A DNA stretch of 64,000 nucleotides from Phoronis australis (taxonomy: Eukaryota > Phoronida > Phoronidae), in the NCBI GenBank assembly GCA_002633005.1, contig NMRA01000162.1, positions 596,304 through 660,303 on the forward strand, read 5' to 3'. Every line of letters starts with the position of its first letter. The stretch's first letter is position 1. The notes below the pieces were generated by a model. The model searched no databases. It saw only the letters and a list, made by a program, of their open reading frames with translations, and was not told the DNA's origin. Of this stretch, positions 10,786-22,560 are shown in pieces. The position numbers and the translations under genes were made by a program.

Positions 10786-12019
10786 TAGGACCACACACGG
10801 TGCACTGCTCCAGCGAGATCGCAACAAGTTTGCGGTCAACGAACAAAACTGTTCCGAAAAATCCCAGACATCAGTCCTGCGTTGACGGTTCGAGGTCAAG
10901 GACGGTACGGAATTATCAACCTTATGACTATGACATAAAAACCTATGTTTTGAATCTGGGCCATTGTCTGAGGTCGAGACTGAATCTCCTGTCCTGTTCT
11001 TATGCAGTAGAACTCTCTAAATTGGTAATGCTTCATTTGGAATTTTAGAAAAGGTTTAAATTAATTCCGCAATAACGCCTCCAGATAAATCAGACTTTGA
11101 TGAAATATATCAGTGTCACCGGAACCACCTTAGCCAGTTCTACTGTAATTCAATGAGATATCAATTAGAACGTCACAGAAACCACTGAATCTCAATCCAA
11201 AAGCTCCAACATGCAATAGCTTTAGGTGTCTATGACTTGGCATAAAACACAAAAAGTATTCACATGTATAGGATGTGGGAAATCGTGAAATAGTGTTTGT
11301 ATCACTCACTCAAAAATTCTCGAGAAAAATGTTTTTGAATTTTGTGGACATTTTAGGACGTTTCCAGAGTGCATTGTAATTCCCGTCTATCCCCATTCCT
11401 AGGTAATTGATTATTGGCTAATAGATGCTACCATTATAATCTAACCAATCAGAGTACTGTTTTGATGGTTTTTTGCTTGTGAAGTCATTTACAGCACTCG
11501 TTTCGCATATTGGTTTTCAACATGTTGTGATGCTGTTTAGATTGAGGATTTGCTGGGTAACGCGCAAAACTCCAGCAAGTACATGTAATTCAGTTAAGGT
11601 TTTACGTTTAGTCTATTAATGTAAGCCTGCTGGATATTGTACATGTGTGTATAGTGTTTAATTGTTGAACTGTAACGGCTGCTATGTTGTGGTTTCGTGA
11701 TACGCGGGTTCAAGTCCCGTGTGCCAGCCGTATTAACTATTAGGTAACATTTTGAGAACATTGTTTGGTTCCGTTGACAAACTTTAATTATTGTTTGTAG
11801 ATAACCGTCAATTCAAGAATAAATCGATTAAACGAAGCTGACACGTTACACTATCGCCCACACTAATACTGAGGTACCTTTTTACCCCCACTTAAGAAAG
11901 TCTACTTATACCGATGCACCGTATGGGACAGCAACAGTTTCGAGTGCCAATCAGATATACCTAAAAAGCTATGCCACAAAATTTATAGTCCTTGTATTGA
12001 AGAAACATTGAAATATTTC
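10786..12019. other. No recognised gene; tRNA-like box B near 11706
   Basis: No coding exon recognised. Near 11680-11735 a pol III box-B-like GGTTCAAGTCC lies between 7-bp complementary arms ACGGCTG and CAGCCGT. The D and anticodon arms do not fold, so no tRNA is called. Confidence 0.45.
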
Positions 12020-12162
12020 CAGGGGCGGATCCAGGATTTTGAGTTAGGGGGCATGGCACAGTATTAGTCAGGATTTTGCCCGTCAGACATTAGCACCAAC
12101 AAATTGTCCACGGTAATCTGAGATAATTTTAGGGGACATGGCCTCCTCTGAATCCGCCACTG
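12020..12162. mobile_element. hAT-like MITE, CAGGGGCGGATCCAG termini
   Basis: A 143-bp unit begins CAGGGGCGGATCCAGG and ends with GAATCCGCCACTG, an imperfect inverted repeat of the CAGTGGCGGAT type common among short hAT-derived elements. I found no matching 8-bp target duplication, so the class is tentative. Related pieces occur at 25291-25578 and 28503-28645. Confidence 0.5.
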
Positions 12163-12979
12163 GTTCCAATATAAGAACATAGTATATCACCAGGTTTATC
12201 TCTACAAAACGGACAGAAAAATGCCACGCACAAACTCTTTTCACAATTTCTAGTACTGGTACTATAAATACTCTGACTTTGCTATCTGTACCCCTACCAG
12301 AATTTTATGTAGAACATTGGTAGTGACTGTCAGATATGTGACGGAAAGAAATTCCAGTGCTGCAAATTGACAAAGCAGTCAGTGTGAATTTATCTGGATA
12401 ACGGATCCTCATCTGTGCCACGGCATCCTCCTTGGACACATCTGAAGCATCGGTATTCGGCATGGGAGGGGCATCAATTTTTAAGCGAATTTTAAGATCA
12501 CCAGCTTCTCTGTTGTTCCGCAATAAGTGCAAGGTGTTCTACCCTACTTCATTTACACATTCTGAAAAGCACAACAGCTGCAATTTAAAAGTAAAAAACA
12601 TAAATCATGAGTAATCCATGATTAAAATAAACACGACGATATCTAATTGCAAGTTTCGCCTAATTTTATAACCTTCTAACAAATGCCAAAACTAGATTTC
12701 AATCCCGTTTTTTGAAGCAGATTACATGTATTTTAACAATCACAATCTTGGAATTGAGTTACCATCCTGTTTTACTCTATTCATAGTCTGCAATGTTTTC
12801 AAAATACACGAACCTTTGGAAATCAGCTTTCCTTGTTGTGGCTTTTAGTTTTATCCATGTATGACTAAATGCTCCATGGAAAAACACTTGCGAAATATGT
12901 TGATAGTGAAAAAGATCGTTATTATTTAGGCACTGCAAAAGCGTCATGAATTTTTCGACATCGATATTATCAAGGTAAC
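12163..12979. other. No recognised gene
   Basis: A 75-codon minus frame at 12305-12532 (with KEDAVAQMRIRYPDKFTL) lies downstream of the THAP remnant and could belong to it, but I cannot show this. Confidence 0.4.
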
Positions 12980-13229
12980 TTACTCTTTTACAACACCAGC
13001 TTCAACCTTCATGACGAGTTTGTCGTCGAAGCAACCGTCCTCAAAATGGTCGGAGCATATTTGGGCACCGGCACATGGCTGACTCGACAGTCATTTTCAA
13101 AAGACGAGCAGTGCACACGAAAACGTGCCATTACGCGGCCAGATGCTTGTCTTTTGGGAATTTAATAGGGCTCACGCCTTCCACCTGGCTGGTGTCAGAA
13201 CAGTTAGCGCACACACGACGATGCACCAT
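12980..13229 (-). pseudogene. THAP-domain zinc-finger remnant
   Basis: The minus strand starts MVHRRVCANCSD, giving the first C-x2-C pair of a THAP finger. IKFPKDKHLAA follows, then a stop and frame slips with a tryptophan-containing stretch. In another frame it reads AQICSDHFEDGCFDDKLV, which supplies the C-x2-H half of the C2CH signature. So both halves of one THAP domain are present in order over about 80 codons but are not in one open frame. The second half ends in AAAGAGTAAGT, which could be a splice donor or a stop. THAP domains bind DNA and occur in Kolobok and P-type transposases as well as host proteins. In a transposon-rich intron I take it as a transposase relic, distinct from the two TTAA families below. 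Confidence 0.6.
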
Positions 13230-13439
13230 TGCTAAACACCCCAAGGTTGAACGGTCTTTATTCGTCGTGTACTGTTACACAATGGCGGTGAACTACATCG
13301 TGGGATATGATCTAGTTTGTGTAACCCAGCACCATGTCACGGTGTCAAAAGTCGACGTTTCGCGGATTTTATTTTAGTTTCGCTTTTTGAAAATAACTAA
13401 AGATACAATTTTACGATAATTTGAATAAAAAAGCTAAAC

Positions 13440-14200
13440 ATACTACAGTACTTAATTAATTATGCGAGTAAGTACTTGGGAGCAGATCGCTTGTCCAATA
13501 GTGAACTAATCTCCAGTTTCACTGGTACAAAGGTCTACTAATCATGCGAATCTCAACCTTCTGATGAAGTTTTGTCGGCATTTTACGATACTCACAGATG
13601 CGTCAAATAAATGGCAGCGCTTGGTCTGTCGCACCTAGTTTGTCGGTCTAAAAACATTTGGTTGGGGGTCGTTGCCACCAAACAATCATATTTATGCCGG
13701 TGCATTGAATCACGTGCAGCCAAAGGCACTTAATGGCTGAAAAGCAGTTTTCGACATCTTGCCTCTCCTTTTCCGAAATAAAATTGGTGAGATTTTGCTT
13801 AAAAATGCCTCGAAATGAGATTCTTGGCGAGCGGCAAAATTATGTCCGGACGTCACCGATCGTGTTTCATGTTTTTGAAATTTTATTAAACCATCATTCG
13901 CGATCAACAATGAGTTAATTAGATTTATTTTATTTCACGGTGAAAGCGTGTGATAGTGTTTGCCAAAAAAGTGGGATGTCAATCTTGTGCAAACGTAACA
14001 ACATTAATGAAAACGCAAGGATAATGCTTTTAGCGTACATTCAGTGACGGATGGAGGAATTGTGTTAGGACAAAGGCCCGTGGAAGCAATGAGTTTTAGG
14101 AGTATTTTTGGGCCATTGAGCATTCTTTGAAGCCCGATTTTGCCAAGCCCAAGAAACCTAAACAAGGTGCATAAGTTCCCGGCAGGTCGATGTTGACGGT
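13440..14200. repeat. Diverged copy of the sequence at 32400-33070
   Basis: Colinear phrases are shared with 32400-33070: TTGGGAGCA..TCGCTTGTC, TTTTGTCGGCATT, CGATACTCACA, GTGCAAACGTA and GAATTGTGTTRGGACAA. At 32.4 kb this sequence lies immediately upstream (in transcript sense) of an Ig exon. At 13.4 kb no Ig exon follows; a THAP remnant does. It may mark a duplicated intron or an old dispersed repeat. Confidence 0.6.
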
Positions 14201-14619
14201 AGGTAGGCTTGCGCATAAAAAGGTCGCAGAAACGAAGTACAGCACAGCCATTGAATTATTAGCCTTCGTCCGGTCTGCCTCTGGTCTGACTAGGCGTGAC
14301 CGTAACCAAGGACAGACCGGAGAGTGAGGCTTGAGTCGACCTTCACAACTAGCGTGTGCGCAAGCGTGATTGTGCCCGGAGCTTACCGCGAGTCAGGCGT
14401 GAACGAAGCACGAAGGGCTGTTAGCCAGGCGTGATTCAGATACCCTTAGGCGGCGAGAAAGATAATACATTTATGTAACTAGGAAAGTGTAATGCAAATG
14501 GACAGGCATAACGAAATAACCACTACAAAATATGTATCTACCCCGACATCTTAAAATACGACAAATTATCACTTAACGTTCCCCAGGCTTGGTAAATCGA
14601 TGCGAACTTTTTGCTCAAG
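14201..14619. other. 3' flank of the tail exon; nothing recognised
   Basis: This is the sequence downstream of the stop codon of tail exon copy 2. The phrase AGGCGTGA recurs about three times between 14312 and 14435. I found no clear polyadenylation signal. Confidence 0.4.
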
Positions 14620-15269
14620 TCACCTTGCTGACCGAGTCCTTTTAGTTTTAACTCTTCTCTTTGGCCAAGTATTCCCCGTATCTGTCGAACTCTTCATTAT
14701 TGTGATTTGTTTGCAACCTTTCATTGTTTTCATTCTCGATTTCGAGTACGACTCTTTCGTTGCAGAATCTTTCTTTTTCACCTCACAGGCCCCAGACCCA
14801 AAACTGTTTTTTGATGACCGCTGATCTTCATCTTTTTTTACTGATGATCGTGGCGTTTTGACTTCGGAGTCTGGTGAACATTTCAAATGACCATGTGAAG
14901 CAGACTCTATCAGTTCATCAATATTGACAGGCACGTTGCTGCCTGGTGTCTGGGACCTATCAGATTTCTTGTTAATTGGCGGCTCCTCGTAAATGTTGCC
15001 TTCTGTTTTCAGAGACATTTTCACTAGTAGCTCAATACTGTCCATCAGCACCATTTCTTGTCCATCGTCTTTTTTGAAGCAATATGTTGGACTGGGTTCG
15101 TTCGATTGCTTTAGAAAACTTTCTGCAATGTAACACGGACTCGGTTGTTTGTAAGGGGTCTTGATGGAGTTTGAACGCCTTCTGATCTTGAAGAAAACGA
15201 TCAGAACTCCGGTAAAGATGACCAGGAAAAGACCTCCGCCAAAGGATGGCACTATGATCACCGCAACAT
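14620..15269 (-). CDS. Terminal exon, copy 2: transmembrane helix and cytoplasmic tail of Ig receptor
   Basis: The exon follows the acceptor TTTTTTGTTTTAG, opens in phase 1 and encodes about 216 residues. Residues 2-27 form a transmembrane helix (VAVIIVPSFGGGLFLV, then IFTGVLIVFF), followed by KIRRRSN, which anchors the cytoplasmic side. The tail carries PSPTYCFKKDD, then VLMDSIELLVKMSLKTE, then GNIYEEPPI. The last segment has the look of a Tyr-based SH2-docking site (YEEP), by inference. The distal tail is Ser/Lys-rich and strongly basic. It aligns with copy 1 (765-1363) over the helix and the membrane-proximal half of the tail and diverges beyond. It is the nearest terminal exon downstream of the TSP1 exon at 27117-27296, and phases agree, so it is the likely default 3' exon. 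Confidence 0.75.
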
Positions 15270-17998
15270 CTAAAACAAAAAACATGACTAATGTGTTCTA
15301 GGGATATTGGTTAACTCCCGTTAATTAAGAATACTTACGTAACACGCGATATTGGTTTTGACTTTGCCAAACGTGAATTTGAAAAATTGTGCTGTAACTA
15401 GCTCAGTCTCGCTTTCTGACAAGTTTCTTGGACCAAACTAACGTGTCAGTGTTTCTCGTAACAAAAACATACGACAAACGTAGTACACTTAAAGGAGCAT
15501 GCCACCCAAAAAACAACCTAGTTTGTATCAATGAATTTAGATCGAGTAGTTCTAGTCCCTAACGACACGTATGGTTGCGTTACCTGACACCTGACGGCAG
15601 ACGGAGGTGTTGAAATTATCCAATGACGTCATCGGTTTCAACGCAGTCTGTTCAGCAGTTCACAACACGGGTTACTAGTGTCAGCTTATCGCTTGAAGAC
15701 ATTGTTTAACACCAATAAATCATCAAACTCCGAGTTCTTATAAAAACGTGTTGTTTTATTTCGCTTTTACGGATATATTGGTATTTGGACACACCGTAGC
15801 CTACAAAGTTCGGCAGGCCAATAAGGTCCCGTAGTAGGAGTTTGGGGTCTGTTCGGAGATAATTTCGAAGTACATTCTGTGAGATACAGACAAGAAGACC
15901 TAGATCCCAGTTGTTTAGACTTGCGATTTTTTGAGTTCTTAACACAAAACGCTTGTTATCCTGGCCAGTGGCTCGGAGCCCGATCAGGCCCGTCGCGGCC
16001 GGCCGGATTGACTCATTATCCCGGCCTGTAGCTTGGAAACTGATCAGACATCACGAACATGAACCAGCCAAAGTTCAGTGGAAACTAAACTTCCGTCTAA
16101 AAAAGTACAGCACACATCACGAATTTTTGTCCGACCGGTCGGAAATTGGTCGGCGACCAGCCGTCGACCGGTCGTCTAGCCGACCAATAGCCGACCAACA
16201 ACGGTCGGCTAGGAGCCGTCTGCTCAGTCGCCTCTGTGGTCGGCAATTGGGTCCGCTAAGTGGTCGCCTAGCGTAGACGACCAATTCGGATTAAGTATGT
16301 CCTTGGTCGGCAATTATCATTTTATGACTTAGCGGGTGAACTTTGGACAAACAAACATTTATCTGTTCGCTGTTCGTTTACCAGTGGCAACTCCGGTCTT
16401 GACATCGGTTTATCAACTTTTGTTCAACTATTGAAAGGAGGTAAAATCGAATCAACCTACAAATACGAAGTGCGTGACATTACACCAGCCTAAAACCTCA
16501 TGTTGAATTAATGACAGCGTGGTAAAATCAAACGTTAAGTGATATCGCGGAAGCATAATTTCTAACTTTAGATATGAGACTTTTTATACAATATATTATG
16601 CATAAAAACAAGCACGGAATTTGAAATTTACAGTAAAATCGCATAGAAAACAGAATACAACACTGGATATTTTACGACCTCAAGTGTTTTCATCCCGCGG
16701 AATACTCAACAAGCAGCACGCATTTGCGCTCATCCGTTATTGCTCTAGATCATCACGCTGTATATTGCACTTTACCACAGATAATAATTGTTCATTTCTG
16801 TATAATTTGTTAATATCTTGGTATAGCAATAGAACCCAAGTTTATTTTAGGAACAACGTAAACAATGGTTTGAACATAGCGCCGATATTTATCATGGGCG
16901 CATGAAAACGGAAGACTGTGATCGGTTTATAGTGTCGTCCATCGTCCATCATCATTCTGATATTGTCACTATCGCAGCAAAAAATCCTTTCGAAGCTAGA
17001 GCTTTCCTATCTAGCCAGCTAGCTGTGTGAAGACTATTTTCAAAATACAGCAAGGTGCCACTGCGTATTGAGCTCAAACAGACCTCGAAAATTCACAGAG
17101 CCCGGATAGTTACGCTGGTCACTTCGTCGAAAAGCTTGTATCAACATGAGCTGAAGACCGGCAGGTGTGCATGCAAACTTGGAAGTCAATTGGCATTCAG
17201 TTGCCGGTTACGGCCGTTTAAGCGATAATCATCCGACGTCATCTTCTTGCGTAATTCTCTGCCTTTTGTAACGAAAAAACGTATGTCGTCGTTTTGAAAG
17301 AGTTTATTCGTGACACGCGCCACTTTCAAAATGTTTTCGACATCTCCCATTAGATGGGGACAACATTTCAGCAAAATTTGTTCTAAAATTCAGTTCACTG
17401 ATATCAAAATTCCACAAACATATAATAAAGTGAAACCAACTCTGATCATTTGTCGTGACGTTTACGCAACCTCGAGAGAGAACGTTTGATTGAAGAATTT
17501 GGGGAAAAGAAACTGGCTAATAGGTGACGCAATATTTCATTGCGTCGAAAGTCGACGAAAAAGCTCACACTATAATTTTAGCAGCAGAATAATTGCAAAA
17601 AGCTAATTTTTGCAACGCTGGTAAATAATTTATATTACTCTAGGAAGACTTCATTCGGTCAGTTTTTGCCCACAACGGCACAAATTTGTATATTTAATTT
17701 AGTAATCAGCTTCGCACCAAGGTTAGAGCCTTCCGCGTCCTTTGGCGTAAGAACACAATACTTGACGTTTCGCGTATACTCCAAGGAATAAAACTTTGAA
17801 AAAATTATCTTCGGGGTAACCTGGCACATGTAATCCTAAAAAAGTAGTCTGTGTTTTCACGTAGAGCGTAAAAATTACTTACCCAGTGATTCAAAAAGAA
17901 CACCTTCGTAAACGAAAACGCACATAATTTTCAGCTCTATTACACTGGTTGAAAACAACTTCTATAAGTCTATTGCATCGGATTCTAGTGATCACCAG

Positions 17999-18400
17999 GG
18001 CCCGGTCTCCAATCTTTTTACTCGAAATGGAACTCGAAATTAGGTTTGTCATTTTCTACTCTACTTTTGGGCGAACTCAAGATAAGTGTCTATTATTCTA
18101 TGCTTGAGTACACAATAACTTACGTAGATAATTTATTGCCCTTAGTTCACAGTTTGTAAACCCAATATTAAAGCAATAATTTCGAGTTTGAACTCGAAAT
18201 TTCGAGTTTTTACTCTAGTTTGTAGCACAAATATAAGGGTCTTCAAGGGTAAACTTGAACTAGAAACTCCTATGCATAAACTATAATGTATTCGAGCACA
18301 GTCTGATAACCAATTGTCTTAAGTTCGCACAAAAGGAGCAGAGAAATTTCCAAAAAATAGTTTCGAGTTCGTTTCGAGTACAAAGATTAGAGACCGGGCC
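17999..18400. mobile_element. Harbinger-like foldback MITE, 402 bp (nested in X1)
   Basis: Starts GGCCCGGTCTCCAATC and ends with the inverse GATTAGAGACCGGGCC. Inverted arms extend roughly 180 bp, with TTTCGAGTT-type words. It is flanked by CAG on the left and CTG on the right. The second X1 copy at about 46657 reads ATCACCAGGGCAAG with no insert, a direct empty site. A 3-bp CWG target fits PIF/Harbinger elements (established knowledge). Confidence 0.75.
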
Positions 18401-19461
18401 CTGGGCAAGTCAAAACTCTTAAGGAGGCGCAATTTCACCGAAACCTTTGGCATGAATCAGTGATATAAAAATGGAATTAGACCGACTTTAATTCATCAGC
18501 AATGTAGACACAACAGTTACAGACACTAACTGCGTTTGTTAAAGTCTTGTGACAATGATAAAAATAATTGTTTCTACTATGATTGAAAAATGTTTTACTC
18601 TGATGAGGTATGATGCAATATGCATGTCTAATATGCAGATCGGCAGTTGCAAAAATTGTTACTGGGTTTAATGAATCCGTTTGTTATGAACCACTGCAAA
18701 AGTATTTTTACTAATTGTACATTCGAAGCACGCCTCATTCGAATAAAACATACACATGCTTGATGATCCTGGGAGTACAGGCATGAATGAGGATACGTAG
18801 TTGTTAAGCCATAGATGATAATAAGGCTTACATAATATCACACTGAGCCATCTACACCAGGCATATACAAAGGATACAGTATTTCAAAACAATCCACAAC
18901 TACCAATTTTCATAGTCATAACTGCTCATTTTTCATAGTATTACTAAATCAGGAACACCTAGATTTATATAAGAAGTTTGATGCTACACAACCTGCTCTC
19001 CCACATTTATGGGAGGCCTAATTTGAAACATTTAACGGCATATTTTTTCTATGCAAGATTAAAACCAAGCAAAACATGTTAACTCTCCAGGACCAAAAAT
19101 AAATATCTCAAAACCAGAAATTTTACCTAAGCAGGAATTAAAACAATCCAATACATTGAGATTGTTTTCACACAGAAGACCAAAAAACAAATGAAGACCA
19201 AAAAACAAATGAAGACCAAAATTCACCACGTCAACACTGAAAATTTATCACATCAGCACCTATAATTTATCAAGTGAGGACAAAAAATTCTTCACTTTAG
19301 GATCAAAATAAAATACGACCGAACTGAAAACTTAATAAGTCAGGTTCAAAAACTTACCACGTCAGTGACTTTTCACGCCAGAACACCACGTCACCATCCC
19401 CAAGCATAGATCCTTCAAAGTGATAATGTCCGTACTATACGTATAAACAAGGGCTAAATGT

Positions 19462-20121
19462 TCAACCTCTTGCCGACGAAATGCGGTTGAATTTCTTTCG
19501 TCTAATCCACGTTTTACAATAGATGCCAAGTATACGTACACACTGGATTGTCATCATTGCATAATGGGTGATCACGTAGTCTCCGGGCATGAAAACAATT
19601 CTCTCCTGGCGTGATAAGTTTTCTGACACAACAAGTCCTGGTTGCCAATTGTTTTTGATTCTACAGATTTCAATTCCTGAATAGAAAATGTGTGTTCTGG
19701 ATTTTTCCGCTTCATCTTTCCATTCAGCTAACTAGTGTACAGCACAGTGTTTTTACTATCCTGTGGCGGCTCCACTGCAACGAATCCCTTCTGGTACAAC
19801 CTTCCGTAAATGACATTCGTACTTTGCACATTTCTTCGGGGTAACAGTTTTCCAAGAGCTATAAATTTATTGGGCAAGTTTCTGTTTGGTATTCGGTTTT
19901 ATTTTCTTTCTCAGGTAGTCCTTGAGCTCAGGCTCTGAATGTTTTGTATACGCAGCTCTTTCTTTACGCAGATACCGTTTTCCGCCTGTGGACACCGACT
20001 CGCTGAATTCATCAACCAAACATTTATTTTTGAAAATGCCCTCAAAAGTGTACTTTTTTAAAACACCGTGTTGACCATAGTCGTAAGTGTAGTAAAGTGA
20101 AATGAACAAATTTGTACACAC
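19462..20121 (-). pseudogene. Unrecognised coding remnant inside X1
   Basis: The minus strand encodes KNKCLVDEFSESVSTGGK and an adjoining Lys/Arg-rich helix-like stretch in an 84-codon open frame. After frame changes it continues with LGKLLPRRNVQSTNVIYGRL, then WKDEAEKSRTHIFYSGIEIC, then RQERIVFMPGDYVITHY, ending at a TGA. The pieces follow each other in order over about 220 codons with at least two frame breaks and look like one decayed protein rather than chance. I do not recognise the family. It lies in the part of X1 copy 1 that is absent from copy 2, so it may be the cargo or enzyme of a longer X1 form. Confidence 0.5.
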
Positions 20122-22249
20122 TGCTCAAAACACTTATGTGGACATACGAAAACGCCAACGTCTCTGTCTTACAACGCTGCGAGTGATTGGCATTTCATTT
20201 CGTGTTGGAAAGATTTTTAAGACTGAGCACCTTTTTAAAAATAGTATTTTTTCATACAGCTGAGAACAGAAGAATTATTCTGCGATTTTAGGACTGAAAC
20301 GGAATCAAATCTCGAGTGGTGACTCATTAGAATGTGCAAAACTCGGGGAGGCGGGGTGGTGGCGATACAAGCATGATGTATATATATTTTTTATTTACAT
20401 TTTGTAGTTGCCACTTCCCATTCAGCGTCACTTACTACCTAAGGTAGTAAGATCATACGCTATAAATATCACCAGACGTTTTCCTTCTCAAAGCAGCACC
20501 TTCATGTATTTTCAATATTTTTTTGCCATCGCAATCGCTTTACCAAAGATTCACGCACATATGCCGCGTAGAAACAAATACCTCTTCACCACGTATTTAC
20601 ATCTTCCCGTTCACAATTGTTTTATTTTACATAATTTGTCAATATGTTGTTGACAAAAAATATTTATTTTTGGAACAACGTGAACGGCCAACTGATAGGC
20701 GTCTACGTGTACATGTAACTAGCCCAGATTTTAACGTCACCGATAAATGAAAACGGAATGCGCAAAGCTGCAATTGGCTGTAGCCTCAAAAGTGGCCATT
20801 CTGTGTTAGATATCACCTTCTTAATTCATGGAAATCGTAACCATAGTATGATTTTGAAGTTAGAGCCATCAAAGTCCGTGGGTTTAGGGCATAGATCTAC
20901 TGGACCGTGAATTTCGCGACTGTACTTACTGCAGGGGTCAATACTATGAAAATAAAATCCCCGAAGTGTGTAACAACTCACTCACTTATACATCATCTTG
21001 GGCGCGTGATAGGAGTCCAGTGAATAATTTAAAAAACGCAAAAATGATGCAGTTTGGCGTTACACAAACAAAATCAATTGTGGGCGAAGACTGCGAAAAA
21101 TAGCCGCGTTTACAAAATGACTACAGCGTTGTATTGATCGGGAAGCAACCAATCTAATACAATTTGTTAACTTCACGAGTCAAATTAAAGATCAAATGTA
21201 AAGAAAACTTTCACGTTTTTCATCCAGAACTTGTTGCATTGTGCATCATCCAATATTTACTATTACCGCTTGCCTTCAAACTTCGAATTAGTGGTGTTAC
21301 ACAACCGACGTGAACTCATGTAACCGAAACAGCAAAACGAGGTTAATTTATTTGACCCTGTGCTAAGACGAATATGCACCGACACGCGAAGTGGTATGAG
21401 CCTGACAACGTATTACGCAACTGCTACTCTAGCCTAAAAATAGCAGCTGACCAGCTGGTCGGCTGATGGCCGGTCGGCAAAAGGGTCGGCTGAAGGGTCG
21501 GCTGGGGAGTCGCCTTAAGAGTCGGCACTGCGGGCGGCTGCCGGTCGGCTAATTTGCCGACCGGTCGACGGCCAGTCGTCGACCAATTTCCTACCGGGCG
21601 GACAAAAATTCGTGATGTGTGCTGTACTATACTAGCGAGCCAAAGTGACGTGCACGTGATTATGTTGGCGAATCAGCCACGAAACTGCAAATCTACTTAC
21701 TCGATCGTCGGGGGACGCGAATTCATGTTCCGCTTTGGCCACAGCAACGCGGGTCAGGGCAAAAGTTGTACATTGACAATCATTATTTGAGTAAGGTAAA
21801 TGTAAATAAAGATTCCCCTAACACTTGGCCGTGAGATAGAAATCGAGTTGTTTCACAACAGTTTCTGCCAGCAAACACTAAATTAGCATGAGCTCGCGCG
21901 GCCTCGGTGTCCCATTAATTAGTTTTATAGCAGCTAAAGACGGTAACGCAGTGATTTATTCCTTGCTGGCTTCTCAAATCATTTGCACTCACGAACACTC
22001 CAAAGGCATTACAAATTGCATCTAATGAGACAGATTTTGTTTCAGTTTGGTTAGGGTGAGAATAATTCATTTTTAAACAGAACGCTCAGTAATAAACGCC
22101 ATCATGATATCTCGCAATCCCCGGCCGACTTGGACGAGCTAGAGCTCACCAGTCCCGACTTTGCAGGTGGATCGTTAAGTTTTACAGGCTATCGATTCGA
22201 ACAGGAATACAGTGATTAAGAAACAATAGAGCGGCGCCGTGAACAAGCT

Positions 22250-22560
22250 CAGAGACCGAACGGAACGTATGGAGTTATTTGTCAGGCACTTTCGACGTCT
22301 GCAGGCCACAGACGCGGAGATGTTTCACTGCCTCATACTTGGTATTTACAGCGTATATTTCATTCTTCGCTACCGTGAGCCACTTCCTAAGCATTTCGGA
22401 CTCTCGGTGAAGTGACGATTTACCCGCTTTCCTCGCAGCTGCTTAGTTCGGACAAGCGAGAACGATGCACCGCAACATAGCGGCAATCACTCTGCATATG
22501 AACCACTGACGTCGCTAGCGTCGTTTCTCACCTTCCTCACAGGTTAACGCGACACCTCTT
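22250..22560 (-). pseudogene. THAP remnant of X2 copy A
   Basis: The minus strand reads RKWLTVAKNEIYAVNTKY, then EAVKHLRVCG, matching the second half of a THAP finger and the homologous stretch in X2 copy C at 30501-30668. The final C-x2-H is lost here (VCGLQ). Upstream frames are disrupted. A dead copy. Confidence 0.5.

Larger units (their letters stand above)
16106..21626. mobile_element. Long-TIR transposon family X1, copy 1 (nested in X2)
   Basis: Ends are TA-CAGCACACATCACG and CGTGATGTGTGCTG-TA. Subterminal regions are packed with GGTCGGC / GCCGACC words in both orientations. The left 2.9 kb is colinear with the copy at 44809-47682. From about 19.03 kb to the right end it differs and contains another coding remnant (19462-20121), so this copy may be a longer subfamily or a composite. 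Target duplication is TA, the same as for copy 2, and the interrupted X2 sequence matches an unfilled equivalent at about 29433. No known superfamily is assigned. Confidence 0.7.

Noticed and set aside
11680-11735. Possible tRNA gene (GGTTCAAGTCC box B between 7-bp complementary arms)
   Set aside because: Spacing is about 43 nt between the arms, there is no D arm, no 5-bp anticodon stem with a 7-nt loop, and the T stem does not abut the acceptor. At best a tRNA-derived fragment.
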